64,000 bases of DNA, taken from Leclercia adecarboxylata (lineage in GTDB: Bacteria; Pseudomonadota; Gammaproteobacteria; Enterobacterales; Enterobacteriaceae). Location: contig NZ_CP098325.1 in assembly GCF_023639785.1 (NCBI RefSeq), positions 4,526,001 to 4,590,000 of the forward strand, written 5' to 3'. The notes under the pieces are model-generated. The model saw only the letters and a list, made by a program, of their open reading frames with translations, searched no databases and was not told the DNA's origin. Below are positions 44,105 through 53,940 of the stretch, in pieces (the stretch's first letter is position 1; every line of letters begins with the position of its first letter). The position numbers were made by a program, and so were the translations under genes.

Positions 44105-45094
44105 TTAACGCTTACTGATCTGATCGAAGGTGCCGCCATTCGAGAAGTGATCTTTCTGCGCTTTCGTCCAGCCGCCGAAGACCTGATCGATAGTGAACAG
44201 CTTCAGTTTCGGGAACGCGTTCTCATATTTCTTCGCTACCGCCTCATCACGTGGACGGTAGAAGTTCTTCGCCGCGATCTCCTGGCCTTCCGGAGTGTAA
44301 AGGTACTTGAGGTACGCTTCAGCCACGGCCTGGGTGCCTTTCTTAGCCACCACTTTATCGACAACCGAGACGGTTGGTTCAGCCAGAATGGATTCGCTCG
44401 GGGTGACGATTTCAAACTTGTCTTTGCCCAGCTCGTTGGTGGCCAGCAGCGCTTCGTTTTCCCACGCAATCAGCACGTCGCCAATGCCGCGTTCAACGAA
44501 GGTGTTGGTTGCCCCGCGCGCACCGGAATCCAGCACTTCAACGTTCTTGTACAGCGCTTTTACGAACTCCTGCGCTTTGGCCTGATCGCCATTGTTCTGG
44601 TGCAGGGCGTAACCCCATGCAGCCAGATAGTTCCAGCGTGCACCACCTGAACTTTTGGGGTTCGGGGTGATGACAGACACGCCCGGCTTAACCAGATCGT
44701 TCCAGTCATGGATCTGTTTCGGGTTACCTTTGCGTACCAGGAACACGATGGTGGAGGTATAAGGTGCAGAGTTGTCCGGCAGACGTTTGATCCAGTTTTT
44801 ATCGATACGGCCGCGTTGTGCAATGGCGTCCACGTCATACGCCAGCGCCAAAGTCACGACATCGGCTTCGATACCGTTAATCACGGAGGTCGCCTGCTTA
44901 CCAGAGCCACCGTGCGACTGGCGGATCACGACGTTATCGCCGGTTTCCTGTTTCCAGTGTGCGGCGAACGCTTTGTTGTACTGCTCATACAGTTCACGTG
45001 TCGGATCGTAAGACACGTTCAGTAACTGGATATCCTTTGCCAGAACGCTGGTCGATGCCAGCAATAAAGTTAACCCCACGCCCCATTTGTTCAT
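44105..45094 (-). CDS. sbp: Periplasmic sulfate-binding protein Sbp
   Basis: Binds sulfate (or thiosulfate) for the CysTWA ABC importer. 329 aa from the second of two tandem ATGs, with a signal peptide ending VLA-KDIQ. Ligand-loop motifs [19 protein letters not shown] and GARGATNTF are typical. CysB control is expected from E. coli. The upstream gap (45098-45358) holds the promoter, repeat copy D, the pfkA terminator and a REP unit. Confidence 0.96.
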   Translation of the reverse strand: MNKWGVGLTLLLASTSVLAKDIQLLNVSYDPTRELYEQYNKAFAAHWKQETGDNVVIRQSHGGSGKQATSVINGIEADVVTLALAYDVDAIAQRGRIDKNWIKRLPDNSAPYTSTIVFLVRKGNPKQIHDWNDLVKPGVSVITPNPKSSGGARWNYLAAWGYALHQNNGDQAKAQEFVKALYKNVEVLDSGARGATNTFVERGIGDVLIAWENEALLATNELGKDKFEIVTPSESILAEPTVSVVDKVVAKKGTQAVAEAYLKYLYTPEGQEIAAKNFYRPRDEAVAKKYENAFPKLKLFTIDQVFGGWTKAQKDHFSNGGTFDQISKR

Positions 45095-45221
45095 CATCCG
45101 ACTCGCTTAATATGGTGTTTGATGGATGCAGCGTGCCAGAAAGCGAACCAATGATTAAAGAATAAAAAAAGATTGGCTATAACGAGGAGGAATAAAAAGT
45201 AAGCGGCAGGCTTAAAAAGCT

Positions 45222-45267
45222 GTGCGGGCTGTTGCCCTCACCCCGCCCCTCTCCCACCGGGAGAGGG
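45222..45267 (+). repeat. 46-bp palindromic repeat, copy D
   Basis: GTGCGGGCTGTTGCCCTCAC, CCCGCCCCTCTCCC-ACC-GGGAGAGGG: same family and orientation as copy B. It lies downstream of pfkA. Confidence 0.83.
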
Positions 45268-45277
45268 TGCAAACATT

Positions 45278-45305
45278 AAAAACGGCCACCTGGGTGACCG
45301 TTTTT
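45278..45305 (-). terminator. pfkA terminator
   Basis: AAAACGG-CAC / GTG-CCGTTTT stem with a CTGG loop; on the minus strand it follows pfkA and the REP unit. Confidence 0.8.
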
Positions 45306-45313
45306 CGTTTACC

Positions 45314-45347
45314 TTGTAGGCCGGGTAAGCGCAGCGCCACCCGGCAA
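45314..45347. repeat. REP palindrome after pfkA
   Basis: GTAGGCCGGGTAAGCGCAGC with closing ACCCGGC, between the pfkA stop and its terminator. Confidence 0.82.
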
Positions 45348-45358
45348 CAACAGGCTGA

Positions 45359-46321
45359 TTAGTACAGTTTTTTCGCGCAGTCCAGCCAGTCACCTTTGAA
45401 CGGACGCTTCATATTTTCGATAGCGTCGATGATGTCATGGTGAACCAGTTTTTCGTTCTGAATACCGACGCAACGACCGCCAAAGCCCTGCAGCAGCAGT
45501 TCGATGGCGTAGGCACCCATACGGGAGGCCAGGATACGGTCGTAAGGGCCCGGGGAACCGCCGCGCTGGATGTGGCCGAGAACGGTCGCGCGGGTTTCGC
45601 GTTTGGTTTCGGTTTCGATGTACTTCGCCAGCTCGTCCACGTCACAGATGTGCTCGGTGATGGCAACGATAGCGTGTTTTTTACCTTTGGCGATACCGGC
45701 TTTGATTTCGGCAACCAGGTCTTCACGGCTGAATTCCACTTCAGGAACCACCACGAACTCACAGCCGCCCGCAATGGCTGCCGCCAGGGTCAGGTCGCCA
45801 CAGTAGCGGCCCATCACTTCAACGATAGAGATACGCTGGTGAGAAGAGGAGGTGTCACGCAGACGGTCAATCGCTTCAACAACGGTGCCCAGCGCGGTGA
45901 AGTAACCGATGGTGTAGTCGGTACCTTTGATGTCGTTGTCGATAGTGCCTGGCAGGCCAATGCACGGGAAGCCCATTTCAGTCAGGCGTTTTGCACCCAT
46001 GTAAGAGCCGTCGCCGCCGATAACAACCAGCGCGTCCAGGCCACGTTTTTTCATGTTCTCGATAGCCACTTCACGGATGCGCTCGTCGCGGAATTCCGGG
46101 AAGCGTGCGGAGCCCAGGAAGGTGCCGCCACGGTTAATCATGTCGGAAACACTGTAGCGGTCGAGCTGCACCATGCGATCTTCATACAGGCCCAGATAAC
46201 CGTCATAGATACCAAAAACTTCCAGACCTTCCGTCAACGCAGCACGAACCACACCACGAATTGCTGCGTTCATGCCGGGCGCATCACCGCCGCTTGTCAA
46301 CACACCGATTTTCTTAATCAT
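45359..46321 (-). CDS. pfkA: 6-phosphofructokinase I PfkA
   Basis: ATP-dependent phosphorylation of fructose 6-phosphate, the committed glycolytic step. 320 aa from ATG 46321 ([18 protein letters not shown]). ATP-binding GGDGSYMGA, substrate loop [16 protein letters not shown] with the catalytic aspartate, and [13 protein letters not shown] are intact; [14 protein letters not shown] is the conserved signature. The 29 upstream in-frame codons are not part of the family. Confidence 0.98.
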   Translation of the reverse strand: MIKKIGVLTSGGDAPGMNAAIRGVVRAALTEGLEVFGIYDGYLGLYEDRMVQLDRYSVSDMINRGGTFLGSARFPEFRDERIREVAIENMKKRGLDALVVIGGDGSYMGAKRLTEMGFPCIGLPGTIDNDIKGTDYTIGYFTALGTVVEAIDRLRDTSSSHQRISIVEVMGRYCGDLTLAAAIAGGCEFVVVPEVEFSREDLVAEIKAGIAKGKKHAIVAITEHICDVDELAKYIETETKRETRATVLGHIQRGGSPGPYDRILASRMGAYAIELLLQGFGGRCVGIQNEKLVHHDIIDAIENMKRPFKGDWLDCAKKLY

Positions 46322-46495
46322 GACTACCTCTGAACTTAGGAATGCAAAAATGAAATCTGTTGCCGGAAGACGTCTATCGACCAACGAATACTGCAAATAG
46401 TATATCAATCACTTCCAGCTGAATTGATTCAGGTCAGACCAAATGGCGGTTATTTTTCCACAAAATGCTGCCCTGGTTCACTTTTTTACAACGAA

Positions 46496-47401
46496 TTACG
46501 AAAGCTCAAAATGTCCATTACCTGGCTTAGGTACGACTGAGCAGGGATCCTGGTGAATAATGACGTCTGACCCCGGGAAACGCTGCAAAATCGCCTGCTC
46601 AACCTGTTCAGCCACCAGATGTGCCTGAACGAGCGGCAGGTTATCTTCCATTTCTAAATGAATCTGAATAAAGCGGGTCGGCCCTGACTGCCGCGTGCGA
46701 AGATCGTGAGCGCCCCTGACGCCTGGCCAGGAGGTCACAATTTCAAAGATTTCATGCCGTTCTGCGTCTGGCAGTGCGCGATCGAGCAGCGATTGCACCG
46801 CATCGTATCCCATACGCAACGCACTGTATAAAATATAGAATCCAATCCCTAACGCAAACAACGCATCGGCCCGGTGCCAGCCATACCAGGCCAGACCGAG
46901 CGCAATAAGAATCGCGCCGTTCATCATAACATCAGACTGATAATGAAGCATATCCGCCCGTACCGCCTGACTTTGGGTTTTGCGTACCACCCAGCGCTGG
47001 AACGTTACCAGAACTAATGTGCTTATAAGTGCAATTATTGTCACCACCACGCCAACGCCCGGATCTTTCATCGGCGATGGGGTATACAGGTGCTGAATAC
47101 CGGTCAGGAAAAGGAACAGCGCCGAGCCGGAAATAAACATACTTTGCGCCAGTGCCGCCAGCGACTCCGCTTTGCCATGACCAAAGGTATGTTCTTCATC
47201 CGCGGGTTGCAAAGAGTAGCGCACCACCCAGAGATTAGTGACCGAGGCGGCAATATCCACGAGGGAGTCGACCAGCGCCGCCAGAATACTCACCGAACCG
47301 GTATACCACCACGCGAAGATTTTAATCACTAACAGGCACGACGCCATCGTCGTCGCGGCGATTGCGGCCCGGCTGACCAGCCGTCCATAGGATTGATTCA
47401 T
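46496..47401 (-). CDS. fieF: Cation-efflux pump FieF (YiiP)
   Basis: Cation diffusion facilitator exporting Zn(II) and Fe(II) by proton antiport. 301 aa from ATG 47401 ([12 protein letters not shown]). Transport-site residues are in DSLVD (helix 2) and HYQSD (helix 5); the cytoplasmic domain has [22 protein letters not shown] with the histidines of the dimer-interface metal sites. About six helices. Between pfkA and the cpx locus as in E. coli. Confidence 0.96.
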   Translation of the reverse strand: MNQSYGRLVSRAAIAATTMASCLLVIKIFAWWYTGSVSILAALVDSLVDIAASVTNLWVVRYSLQPADEEHTFGHGKAESLAALAQSMFISGSALFLFLTGIQHLYTPSPMKDPGVGVVVTIIALISTLVLVTFQRWVVRKTQSQAVRADMLHYQSDVMMNGAILIALGLAWYGWHRADALFALGIGFYILYSALRMGYDAVQSLLDRALPDAERHEIFEIVTSWPGVRGAHDLRTRQSGPTRFIQIHLEMEDNLPLVQAHLVAEQVEQAILQRFPGSDVIIHQDPCSVVPKPGNGHFELS

Positions 47402-47490
47402 AAACACTCCTGTCATGCTATGCCGCTAGTATAACGGATGCAGGGGAGTCAATAAGATGAATAAACGGTTAACGCATTTTAATGACGGGC

Positions 47491-47548
47491 AAAAAAAACC
47501 CCCTCATCATGAGGGGGAAGACAGGGATGGTGTCTATGGCAAGGAAAA
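47491..47548 (-). ncRNA. cpxQ: CpxQ small RNA (3' end of cpxP mRNA)
   Basis: On the minus strand, beginning 6 nt after the cpxP stop, is TTTTCCTTGCCATAGACACC followed by ATCCCTGTCTT and a terminator CCCCCTCAT-GATGAGGGGG with eight T. This matches the 58-nt Hfq-binding CpxQ that RNase E cuts from cpxP mRNA in E. coli and Salmonella, including the pairing regions. It represses envelope-protein mRNAs during Cpx stress. The same hairpin is the cpxP terminator. Confidence 0.93.
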
Positions 47549-47554
47549 CAGGGT

Positions 47555-48055
47555 CTACTGGTTACTACGGGTATTGCTACTAAAAAGCGTCGATTCGGCG
47601 TTCTTCTGCATCCGTGCAACCTCGCGCAACTGATCCATACGTTGCTGGTGTTTCTGGTTCAAAACCGCTTGCTGCTCTGGCGTTAGCAGGTGAAACATCT
47701 GGTTGCGGACCCGGGCCATTTCGACCTGGCGGGCAACCTGTTCCTGCGCCATCTTATCTGCCTGAGCGCGTACAGCGTTTTCGTCAAAATTTTCTGCGGT
47801 GACAAGGCGATGCATTGTCTCCATTTCGCTAACATTAACAGGGGGCTGGTCATGCCGGGCCCGCTGCATCAGATCTCGCATCTGTTGACGCTGATGTTCG
47901 GTTAAACTTATGCCGTCAAACATATGGCCCTGGCCGCTTTGCTGCGCAATGCCCTCTGCTGAGGAACGGTTATCGCCGGTGATAGCTCCAGCAGCCTGGC
48001 TAAATGCACTAAACGCCAGCGTTGAGGCCATGACGGCAGCGGTAACTATGCGCAT
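47555..48055 (-). CDS. cpxP: Periplasmic Cpx adaptor CpxP
   Basis: Inhibits the CpxA sensor and delivers misfolded pilins to DegP. 166 aa from the second of two tandem ATGs, with a signal peptide ending FSQA-AGA. Two LTxxQ-type motifs: [15 protein letters not shown] and [12 protein letters not shown], the hallmark of the Spy/CpxP fold. Diverges from cpxRA over a CpxR box. Its 3' untranslated end contains CpxQ. The stretch after the signal peptide is the least conserved. Confidence 0.95.
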   Translation of the reverse strand: MRIVTAAVMASTLAFSAFSQAAGAITGDNRSSAEGIAQQSGQGHMFDGISLTEHQRQQMRDLMQRARHDQPPVNVSEMETMHRLVTAENFDENAVRAQADKMAQEQVARQVEMARVRNQMFHLLTPEQQAVLNQKHQQRMDQLREVARMQKNAESTLFSSNTRSNQ

Positions 48056-48135
48056 CACTTACTCCCAAAATCTTTCGTGTCGCGATTCAACGAGAGACAG
48101 TCTACGATTCAGGCTGCAAACATGCGTCAGGGGGT

Positions 48136-48150
48136 GTAAAACAACGTAAA
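48136..48150. promoter_or_regulatory. CpxR box between cpxP and cpxR
   Basis: GTAAA-ACAAC-GTAAA is an exact match to the CpxR consensus GTAAA-N5-GTAAA. It lies in the shared control region of the divergent cpxP and cpxRA units. Confidence 0.92.
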
Positions 48151-48205
48151 GTCATGGATTAGAGAGCCTTGATGACGTAATTTCTGCCTCGGAGGTATTT
48201 AAACA

Positions 48206-48904
48206 ATGAATAAAATCCTGTTAGTTGATGATGACCGAGAGCTGACATCCCTTTTAAAGGAGTTGCTCGACATGGAAGGCTTTGACGTGTCAGTTGCCCA
48301 TGATGGGGAACAGGCCCTGAGTCTACTCGACGATAGCATCGACTTGCTTTTGCTCGACGTCATGATGCCGAAGAAAAACGGTATCGACACCCTTAAAGAG
48401 CTGCGCCAGACACACCAGACCCCCGTCATTATGCTGACCGCACGCGGCAGCGAACTTGACCGCGTACTCGGCCTTGAGCTGGGCGCGGATGACTATCTGC
48501 CTAAACCCTTTAACGACCGCGAGCTGGTGGCCCGTATCCGTGCGATCCTGCGCCGTTCCCACTGGAGCGAGCAGCAGCAGAACACCGACAACGGCTCACC
48601 TACGCTCGAAGTCGACTCCCTGAGCCTGAACCCAGGCCGCCAGGAAGCCAGCTTTGACGGCCAGGCGCTGGAGCTGACCGGCACCGAATTCACCCTGCTC
48701 TATCTGCTGGCACAGCATCTCGGCCAGGTGGTATCACGTGAACATCTGAGCCAGGAAGTGCTGGGTAAACGCCTGACACCGTTCGACCGCGCAATTGATA
48801 TGCACATTTCCAACCTGCGCCGTAAATTGCCGGAACGCAAAGATGGTCACCCGTGGTTTAAAACCCTGCGTGGACGCGGTTATCTGATGGTTTCCGCTTC
48901 ATGA
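48206..48904 (+). CDS. cpxR: Envelope-stress response regulator CpxR
   Basis: OmpR-type regulator. 232 aa. Receiver domain with the phospho-acceptor D51 in LLLLDVMMP and acidic residues D8-D10 (LLVDDDRE); the C-terminal winged helix contains LTGTEFTLLYLLAQ and HISNLRRKL. The stop overlaps the cpxA start (ATGA), showing translational coupling. Confidence 0.98.
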   Translation: MNKILLVDDDRELTSLLKELLDMEGFDVSVAHDGEQALSLLDDSIDLLLLDVMMPKKNGIDTLKELRQTHQTPVIMLTARGSELDRVLGLELGADDYLPKPFNDRELVARIRAILRRSHWSEQQQNTDNGSPTLEVDSLSLNPGRQEASFDGQALELTGTEFTLLYLLAQHLGQVVSREHLSQEVLGKRLTPFDRAIDMHISNLRRKLPERKDGHPWFKTLRGRGYLMVSAS

Positions 48905-50274
48905 TAGGCAGCTTAACCGCCCGCATCTTCGCCATTTTCTGGCTGACGCTGGCACTGGTTTTAATGCTGGTTTTGATGTTACCCAAACTCGACTCACGCC
49001 AGATGACGGAGCTCCTCGACAGCGAGCAACGTCAGGGTGTGATGATCGAGCAGCACGTAGAAGCAGAGCTAGCCCTCGATCCGCCCAACGATTTGATGTG
49101 GTGGCGCAGGCTGTTTCGCGCGATTGAAAAATGGGCGCCTCCCGGGCAACGCCTGCTGCTGGTCACCAGCGAAGGCCGCGTGATTGGTGCGGACCGCAAT
49201 GAAATGCAGATCATCCGTAACTTCATTGGCCAGGCCGATAACGCCGATCATCCGCAAAAGAAAAAATACGGTCGGGTGGAGATGGTGGGGCCATTCTCCG
49301 TTAATGACGGAGAGGATAATTACCAGCTCTACCTGATTCGCCCGGCGAGCAACTCCCAGTCCGACTTTATCAACCTGCTGTTCGACCGCCCGCTGTTGCT
49401 GCTGATTGTCACCATGCTGGTGAGTTCACCGCTGTTGCTATGGCTTGCCTGGAGTCTGGCGAAGCCGGCGCGCAAACTGAAAAACGCCGCGGATGAAGTG
49501 GCGCAGGGGAACCTGCGGCAGCATCCGGAGCTGGAAGCCGGGCCGCAGGAGTTCCTGGCGGCGGGTGCCAGTTTCAACCAGATGGTCGCGGCGCTGGAGC
49601 GGATGATGACCACCCAGCAGCGCCTGCTCTCGGATATCTCCCACGAACTGCGCACCCCGCTGACGCGCCTGCAGCTGGGTACTGCCCTGCTGCGCCGTCG
49701 CAGCGGCGAGAGCAAGGAGCTGGAGCGTATCGAAACGGAAGCGCACCGTCTGGACAGCATGATCAACGACCTGCTGGTGATGTCGCGCAATCAGCAGAAA
49801 AATGCCCTGGTCAGCGAAACGGTGAAAGCCAACCATCTGTGGCATGAGGTGCTGGACAACGCGGCATTCGAAGCGGAGCAGATGGGGAAATCCTTCACCG
49901 TCAACTTCCCGCCGGGCCCGTGGCCGCTGTACGGTAACCCCAGTACGCTGGAAAGCGCGCTGGAGAATATCGTCCGTAACGCCCTGCGCTATTCGCATAC
50001 CAAAATTGAGGTGGCGTTCTCGGTGGACAAGGACGGCATTACCATTAACGTGGATGACGATGGTCCTGGCGTCAGCCCGGAAGACAGGGAGCAGATTTTC
50101 CGTCCGTTCTACCGTACCGACGAAGCCCGCGACCGTGAATCTGGCGGCACCGGGCTGGGTCTGGCCATCGTCGAGACCGCCATGCAGCAGCATCGCGGCT
50201 GGGTGAAAGCAGACGACAGCCCGCTGGGGGGATTACGGTTAACCCTCTGGCTGCCGTTGTATAAGCGTTCGTAA
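48901..50274 (+). CDS. cpxA: Envelope-stress sensor kinase CpxA
   Basis: Inner-membrane histidine kinase/phosphatase. 457 aa, E. coli length. First membrane helix at about residues 8-28, periplasmic sensor 29-163, second helix 164-185, then HAMP. The phosphorylated histidine is H248 in SDISHELRTPL; N-box NIVRNALRYS, D-box DDDGPGV and GGTGLGLAIV complete the ATPase domain. Overlaps cpxR by 4 bp. Confidence 0.98.
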   Translation: MIGSLTARIFAIFWLTLALVLMLVLMLPKLDSRQMTELLDSEQRQGVMIEQHVEAELALDPPNDLMWWRRLFRAIEKWAPPGQRLLLVTSEGRVIGADRNEMQIIRNFIGQADNADHPQKKKYGRVEMVGPFSVNDGEDNYQLYLIRPASNSQSDFINLLFDRPLLLLIVTMLVSSPLLLWLAWSLAKPARKLKNAADEVAQGNLRQHPELEAGPQEFLAAGASFNQMVAALERMMTTQQRLLSDISHELRTPLTRLQLGTALLRRRSGESKELERIETEAHRLDSMINDLLVMSRNQQKNALVSETVKANHLWHEVLDNAAFEAEQMGKSFTVNFPPGPWPLYGNPSTLESALENIVRNALRYSHTKIEVAFSVDKDGITINVDDDGPGVSPEDREQIFRPFYRTDEARDRESGGTGLGLAIVETAMQQHRGWVKADDSPLGGLRLTLWLPLYKRS

Positions 50275-50280
50275 CCGTAT

Positions 50281-50315
50281 GTGCCGGGTGGCAGCTTCGC
50301 CTTACCCGGCCTACT
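50281..50315. repeat. REP palindrome after cpxA
   Basis: GCCGGGTGGCAGCTTCGCCT with closing ACCCGGCCTAC, between convergent cpxA and yiiM. Confidence 0.82.
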
Positions 50316-50326
50316 TTCTGCGGGAA

Positions 50327-51001
50327 CTATTTCCCCCACAATCTTCGGGAATTATTCTCGATCTTGCCGCTTAAACGCCGCTTCTGCATCGTTCTTGTCC
50401 AGCTGGTCGACAGGCCCGCAGCAGACAGCAGACGCTGATACTGTTCATCGTCAAACGGCATATGCCAGGCAATGGCGCAGGCGTCATGCACCGATACGTC
50501 GCTCAGGCGGGAGACGAGCGTCAGCGGCGCATCCGCGGATACCTGCCCTGCCAGCACCACGCGATAGAGCCAGCCGGTTTTCGCCGCGTTCTGCATTTGC
50601 GTGGCCATGTCGTTAATGCCGAAATGGAAGTTGAGCTTGAAGCACGGCGAGCGCGGCTGGGTCACCTGGATCAGGGCTTCGCCCCAGCGAAAAATGTCGC
50701 CGATAAAGACGTTCTTCTCCGTCAGCCCCTCGGTTGACAGGTTTTCGCCAAACGCCGGAGAGACAAACAGATCCGCCTGCGCCGGATATTCGCTGGCCCA
50801 GTGCTGGTAATGTTCGCGCGGATAGTGGCACAGCGCCCGATCCGGCCCGCCGTGGATTTTCTTTTCCGCCTGCTCATCCCCCGCCAGGCCCAGCTCGGTT
50901 AACGTCAGTTCCCCGTCAACCTGCAGTTTGGCAATCGCGCTCGGGCGGCTACCCTCGTAGTCCCTTATTTTTCCGGTGAATACATTAACGGGATAGTCCA
51001 T
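50327..51001 (-). CDS. yiiM: MOSC-domain protein YiiM
   Basis: 224 aa from ATG 51001 (MDYPVNVFTGKI), E. coli length. The MOSC domain (residues about 25-165) carries KIHGGPDRALCHYPREHY and the cysteine in QPRSPCFKLN that is typical of molybdenum-cofactor-binding reductase components. E. coli YiiM contributes to reduction of N-hydroxylated compounds. Frame upstream of this ATG is open for 20 codons without homology. Confidence 0.93.
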   Translation of the reverse strand: MDYPVNVFTGKIRDYEGSRPSAIAKLQVDGELTLTELGLAGDEQAEKKIHGGPDRALCHYPREHYQHWASEYPAQADLFVSPAFGENLSTEGLTEKNVFIGDIFRWGEALIQVTQPRSPCFKLNFHFGINDMATQMQNAAKTGWLYRVVLAGQVSADAPLTLVSRLSDVSVHDACAIAWHMPFDDEQYQRLLSAAGLSTSWTRTMQKRRLSGKIENNSRRLWGK

Positions 51002-51028
51002 CGCGGCTCCTTGTGCAGATTGTGGGTA

Positions 51029-51056
51029 TAAAAAAAGCGAGTCATCAGACTCGCTT
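51029..51056 (-). terminator. sodA terminator
   Basis: AAGCGAGTC-ATCA-GACTCGCTT stem-loop; on the minus strand it follows the sodA stop and ends in a T run. Confidence 0.93.
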
Positions 51057-51077
51057 CTCACAGAAGGCTTTGCAACC

Positions 51078-51698
51078 TTATTTTTTAGCAGCGAAACGTG
51101 CCGCAGCTTCGTCCCAGTTTACAACGTCCCAGAAGGCTTTGATGTAGTCCGGGCGACGGTTCTGGAACTTCAGGTAGTAAGCGTGTTCCCACACGTCCAG
51201 GCCCACGATTGGGAAGCCGGATGCGCCAGAGATCGCTTCACCCATCAGCGGGGAGTCCTGGTTAGCAGTAGAAACGACCGCCAGCTTGTCGCCTTTCAGA
51301 ACCAGCCACGCCCAGCCAGAGCCGAAACGGGTAGCAGCCGCTTTTTCGAACTCAGCTTTGAAGTTCTCAACGGAGCCGAAGTCACGCTCGATAGCGGATT
51401 TCAGGTCACCCTGCAGGGTGGTGCCGGTTTTCAGGCCTTTCCAGAAGAAGCTGTGGTTAGCGTGGCCGCCAGCGTTGTTACGCAGTACGGTTTTCTTGTC
51501 AGCTGGCAGTTGATCCAGTTTGGTGATCAGCTCTTCAGCGGACAGGTTGGCGAATTCTGGCAGGCTTTCCAGCGCCGCGTTGGCGTTGTTAACGTAAGTC
51601 TGGTGGTGTTTAGTGTGATGGATCTCCATCGTCTGCTTGTCGAAATGCGGCTCAAGGGCGTCGTAAGCGTACGGCAGGGATGGCAGGGTATAGCTCAT
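51078..51698 (-). CDS. sodA: Manganese superoxide dismutase SodA
   Basis: Cytoplasmic Mn-SOD. 206 aa from ATG 51698 ([15 protein letters not shown]), E. coli length. Metal ligands: histidine in [12 protein letters not shown], histidine in [10 protein letters not shown], and the aspartate and histidine in [11 protein letters not shown]. The glycine-rich [13 protein letters not shown] matches Mn- rather than Fe-type. Fur- and stress-regulated in E. coli; a Fur-like box is visible upstream. Between sodA and rhaR the rhaT gene of E. coli is missing. Confidence 0.98.
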   Translation of the reverse strand: MSYTLPSLPYAYDALEPHFDKQTMEIHHTKHHQTYVNNANAALESLPEFANLSAEELITKLDQLPADKKTVLRNNAGGHANHSFFWKGLKTGTTLQGDLKSAIERDFGSVENFKAEFEKAAATRFGSGWAWLVLKGDKLAVVSTANQDSPLMGEAISGASGFPIVGLDVWEHAYYLKFQNRRPDYIKAFWDVVNWDEAAARFAAKK

Positions 51699-51756
51699 AA
51701 TCATCTCCATTATTGTCGGGCGGCAAACGTGTTAATGCCGCGTAAGCAGTTGGTTC

Positions 51757-51792
51757 ATTATAGTTAATTAAATGATATTGAAAATGTTTATC
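51757..51792 (-). promoter_or_regulatory. sodA promoter with Fur-like box
   Basis: The -10 TATAAT lies at 51757-51762 (minus). Just upstream, 51774-51792 reads GATAAACATTTTCAATATC, matching the Fur consensus at 14 of 19 positions. Overlap with the promoter fits iron-dependent repression known in E. coli. Confidence 0.75.
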
Positions 51793-51881
51793 AATGCCGT
51801 AGTTTTAATAAGGTTATAACTTTTCGTTATGTCACTGATCTGGCGGGGCGTGCGGGGGACTCAGGGGCTGTGAATATTCTA

Positions 51882-52730
51882 TTACGCTGCGTTATGGCTG
51901 CGATGACGCCACTGAACCGGCGTCATCCCCACTTCGCGGTTAAACACCACCGAGAAATAGTTGCTGTCCTCAAAGCCACACTGCATGGCCACTTCGCTGA
52001 CCATCAGCTCGGTGTGCTGCAGCAGATACTGGGCATGGCAGATCCGTAGCTGACGCAGATAGTGGTTCACCGTCATGCCGGTCTGGGTACGAAACTGCTG
52101 GCGCAGGGCGCGCTCGCTGCACTGCTCCTGCTCGCAAAACTTCTCCAGCACAAAGCTGCGGTTCAGGCTGCCAGAAAGCGCGGTGATAAGCTTATCCAGA
52201 AGCGCTTCCGGCTCGCTGGCCGCGGGGTTGTCCGGGGCGTAGCGGTAGCGCTTGAGCATAATCGTCAGTTGGGCAAACAGCAGTTCCGCCAGTTCAAAGG
52301 CATGGGGGTCGTCCTTCTGGCTCTCCTGCTCCAGCTGGGTGATGACCTGGCGCACCTGCGCCATGCCGTTGCTGCCGAGCCGCCAGTGCGGTGCGCCGCG
52401 GGCGTTCAGAAAACCGGGGATGTTGGCTCCCCAGTCCACATTAAGCTTCAGCCGGTCTGGGCAGTAGATGATGTTCTGCAGCACCAGATCGTTCACCGAG
52501 GCGTAGGAGTGTTTGTCCTCGGCGCGGATGTAAAACAGGTCGCCGCGGGTGATGCGGTAAGGGCGATCGTTGAGGATATGCAGGCCGTTGCCACGCCACA
52601 CCAGCACCAGCTCGCAGAAATCATGGGTGTGCTCGGCAAAGACATTTTGCGGATAGCGGTCCGCCACCGCGACGGCCTGGGCATCGGATGCAAAAAAATC
52701 GGCTCTGCGAAGAATCAACTGTCCTGCCAC
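51882..52730 (-). CDS. rhaR: AraC-family activator RhaR
   Basis: In the presence of L-rhamnose activates the rhaSR promoter. 282 aa with a GTG start (MAGQLILRR) after GAGGT. The N-terminal cupin-like sugar-binding domain has [19 protein letters not shown] and [14 protein letters not shown]. The C-terminal double HTH has [20 protein letters not shown] and [20 protein letters not shown]. It follows rhaS by 73 bp, a longer spacer than in E. coli. Confidence 0.95.
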   Translation of the reverse strand: MAGQLILRRADFFASDAQAVAVADRYPQNVFAEHTHDFCELVLVWRGNGLHILNDRPYRITRGDLFYIRAEDKHSYASVNDLVLQNIIYCPDRLKLNVDWGANIPGFLNARGAPHWRLGSNGMAQVRQVITQLEQESQKDDPHAFELAELLFAQLTIMLKRYRYAPDNPAASEPEALLDKLITALSGSLNRSFVLEKFCEQEQCSERALRQQFRTQTGMTVNHYLRQLRICHAQYLLQHTELMVSEVAMQCGFEDSNYFSVVFNREVGMTPVQWRHRSHNAA

Positions 52731-52803
52731 GTCACAACCTCACCGGGGAATAACCTGACATTATTACCCGCTTTGCGGCAATAAAACGGTGATTTTCCTC
52801 GCG

Positions 52804-53640
52804 TTACTGAAGTGACGCATCCCGGCCCTGGCGAATATCGCGCGGGGACCAGTCAAACTCCCGGCGAAACAGGGTCGAAAAGTGGTTACTGTCGCCGAAA
52901 CCGCAGCGATAGGCGATATCCGTAACGCTATCGTCGGTATGGCGCAGCAGATGGCGCGCTTTAATCAGCCGCAGGCGGTTCAGGTAGCGCTGGGGCGTCT
53001 GGCCGGTGTGCTGTTTCAACTGGCGATGCAGAGTGCGCAGCGACAGAGAGAAGTTATCCGCCAGCGTCTCCCAGCAGACATCTTCCGCATAGTGATCTTC
53101 CAGCCAGGCCATCAGCTGATTGAGGCGGGCGTCGTTATTTGCTGCCCCTTCCACCAGGCTGCCACGGCGCAGCAGCACCAGCAGCTGCATAAAGAGGATT
53201 TCACGGCTGGCGAGAGCGTGGGTTTCCTGGCCCTCTTCCGACTGCTCCATCTGGCTCACCAGCTGGCGCACCTGTTGCAGCGTGGCCTGGTTCACCCGCC
53301 AGTGCGACGGGTAGTGGCCGTCCTGCTCCTGAGGCAGAAGCTGGTTTAATCCCGACAAAAACTGGAACGCTTCCGGGGAACGATAGAGCACGTTAGTCAG
53401 GCACAGGTTGTCGGTATGTTCATACATGTGCCGGTCGTGATCGCGCACAAAGCACACCGTTCCGCCGCTGATGGTGTACGGCTGTCCGTTGAAGACATGG
53501 ATACCCGTCCCGTGCTCGACAATCACAATCTCATGAAAATCATGATGATGTTCCGGAAAGGCAGCCTGGGGCAGCCGCGGCTCAATCGCCACAGGCGAGT
53601 GGCCTGAAGGGAAAAAATCCACGCTGTGCAGTACGGTCAT
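52804..53640 (-). CDS. rhaS: AraC-family activator RhaS
   Basis: Rhamnose-dependent activator of rhaBAD (and of rhaT where present). 278 aa, E. coli length. The sensor domain has [19 protein letters not shown]; the C-terminal HTH pair is [20 protein letters not shown] and [20 protein letters not shown]. First gene of rhaSR, divergent from rhaBAD. With RhaT absent, its transport-related target is probably carried on the rhaBAD transcript (ABC importer genes). Confidence 0.96.
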   Translation of the reverse strand: MTVLHSVDFFPSGHSPVAIEPRLPQAAFPEHHHDFHEIVIVEHGTGIHVFNGQPYTISGGTVCFVRDHDRHMYEHTDNLCLTNVLYRSPEAFQFLSGLNQLLPQEQDGHYPSHWRVNQATLQQVRQLVSQMEQSEEGQETHALASREILFMQLLVLLRRGSLVEGAANNDARLNQLMAWLEDHYAEDVCWETLADNFSLSLRTLHRQLKQHTGQTPQRYLNRLRLIKARHLLRHTDDSVTDIAYRCGFGDSNHFSTLFRREFDWSPRDIRQGRDASLQ

Positions 53641-53940
53641 AACGGGTCACCAGATGATAAGAGTTCTCAAAATAGTAATTTAGGGTTCCCCGGCTCACCT
53701 TAAATTTTCGACAGCAAATGGCGCAAAGCCTGTCGCTTTTTCAAGAAACGGCGGGAAAGATCCGGAAATGCGGACACCGTCACACCGCCTGTTTTTGCCG
53801 CAAAAAACAGAAATTGTGAACTCTCTCACGTTCATCTTTGAATTCTTGCCAGCGCCTGAAATGCGCTGTCAGTGGCAAGAAGGTCGCTTTCCCTTCCCTT
53901 TTTTACACTCACTCGCAATGACTTCAATAAGGATCGGACC
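53641..53940. promoter_or_regulatory. rhaS-rhaB divergent control region
   Basis: 300 bp without a gene. A CRP site TGTGA-N6-TCACG lies at 53815-53830. Next to it an inverted repeat with arms CTTGCCA...TGGCAAG (about 53847-53881) fits the paired RhaS half-sites at rhaBAD. A candidate -10 TACACT follows near 53905. The rhaSR side (53641-53760) should hold the RhaR and a second CRP site, which I could not place with confidence. Confidence 0.75.
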
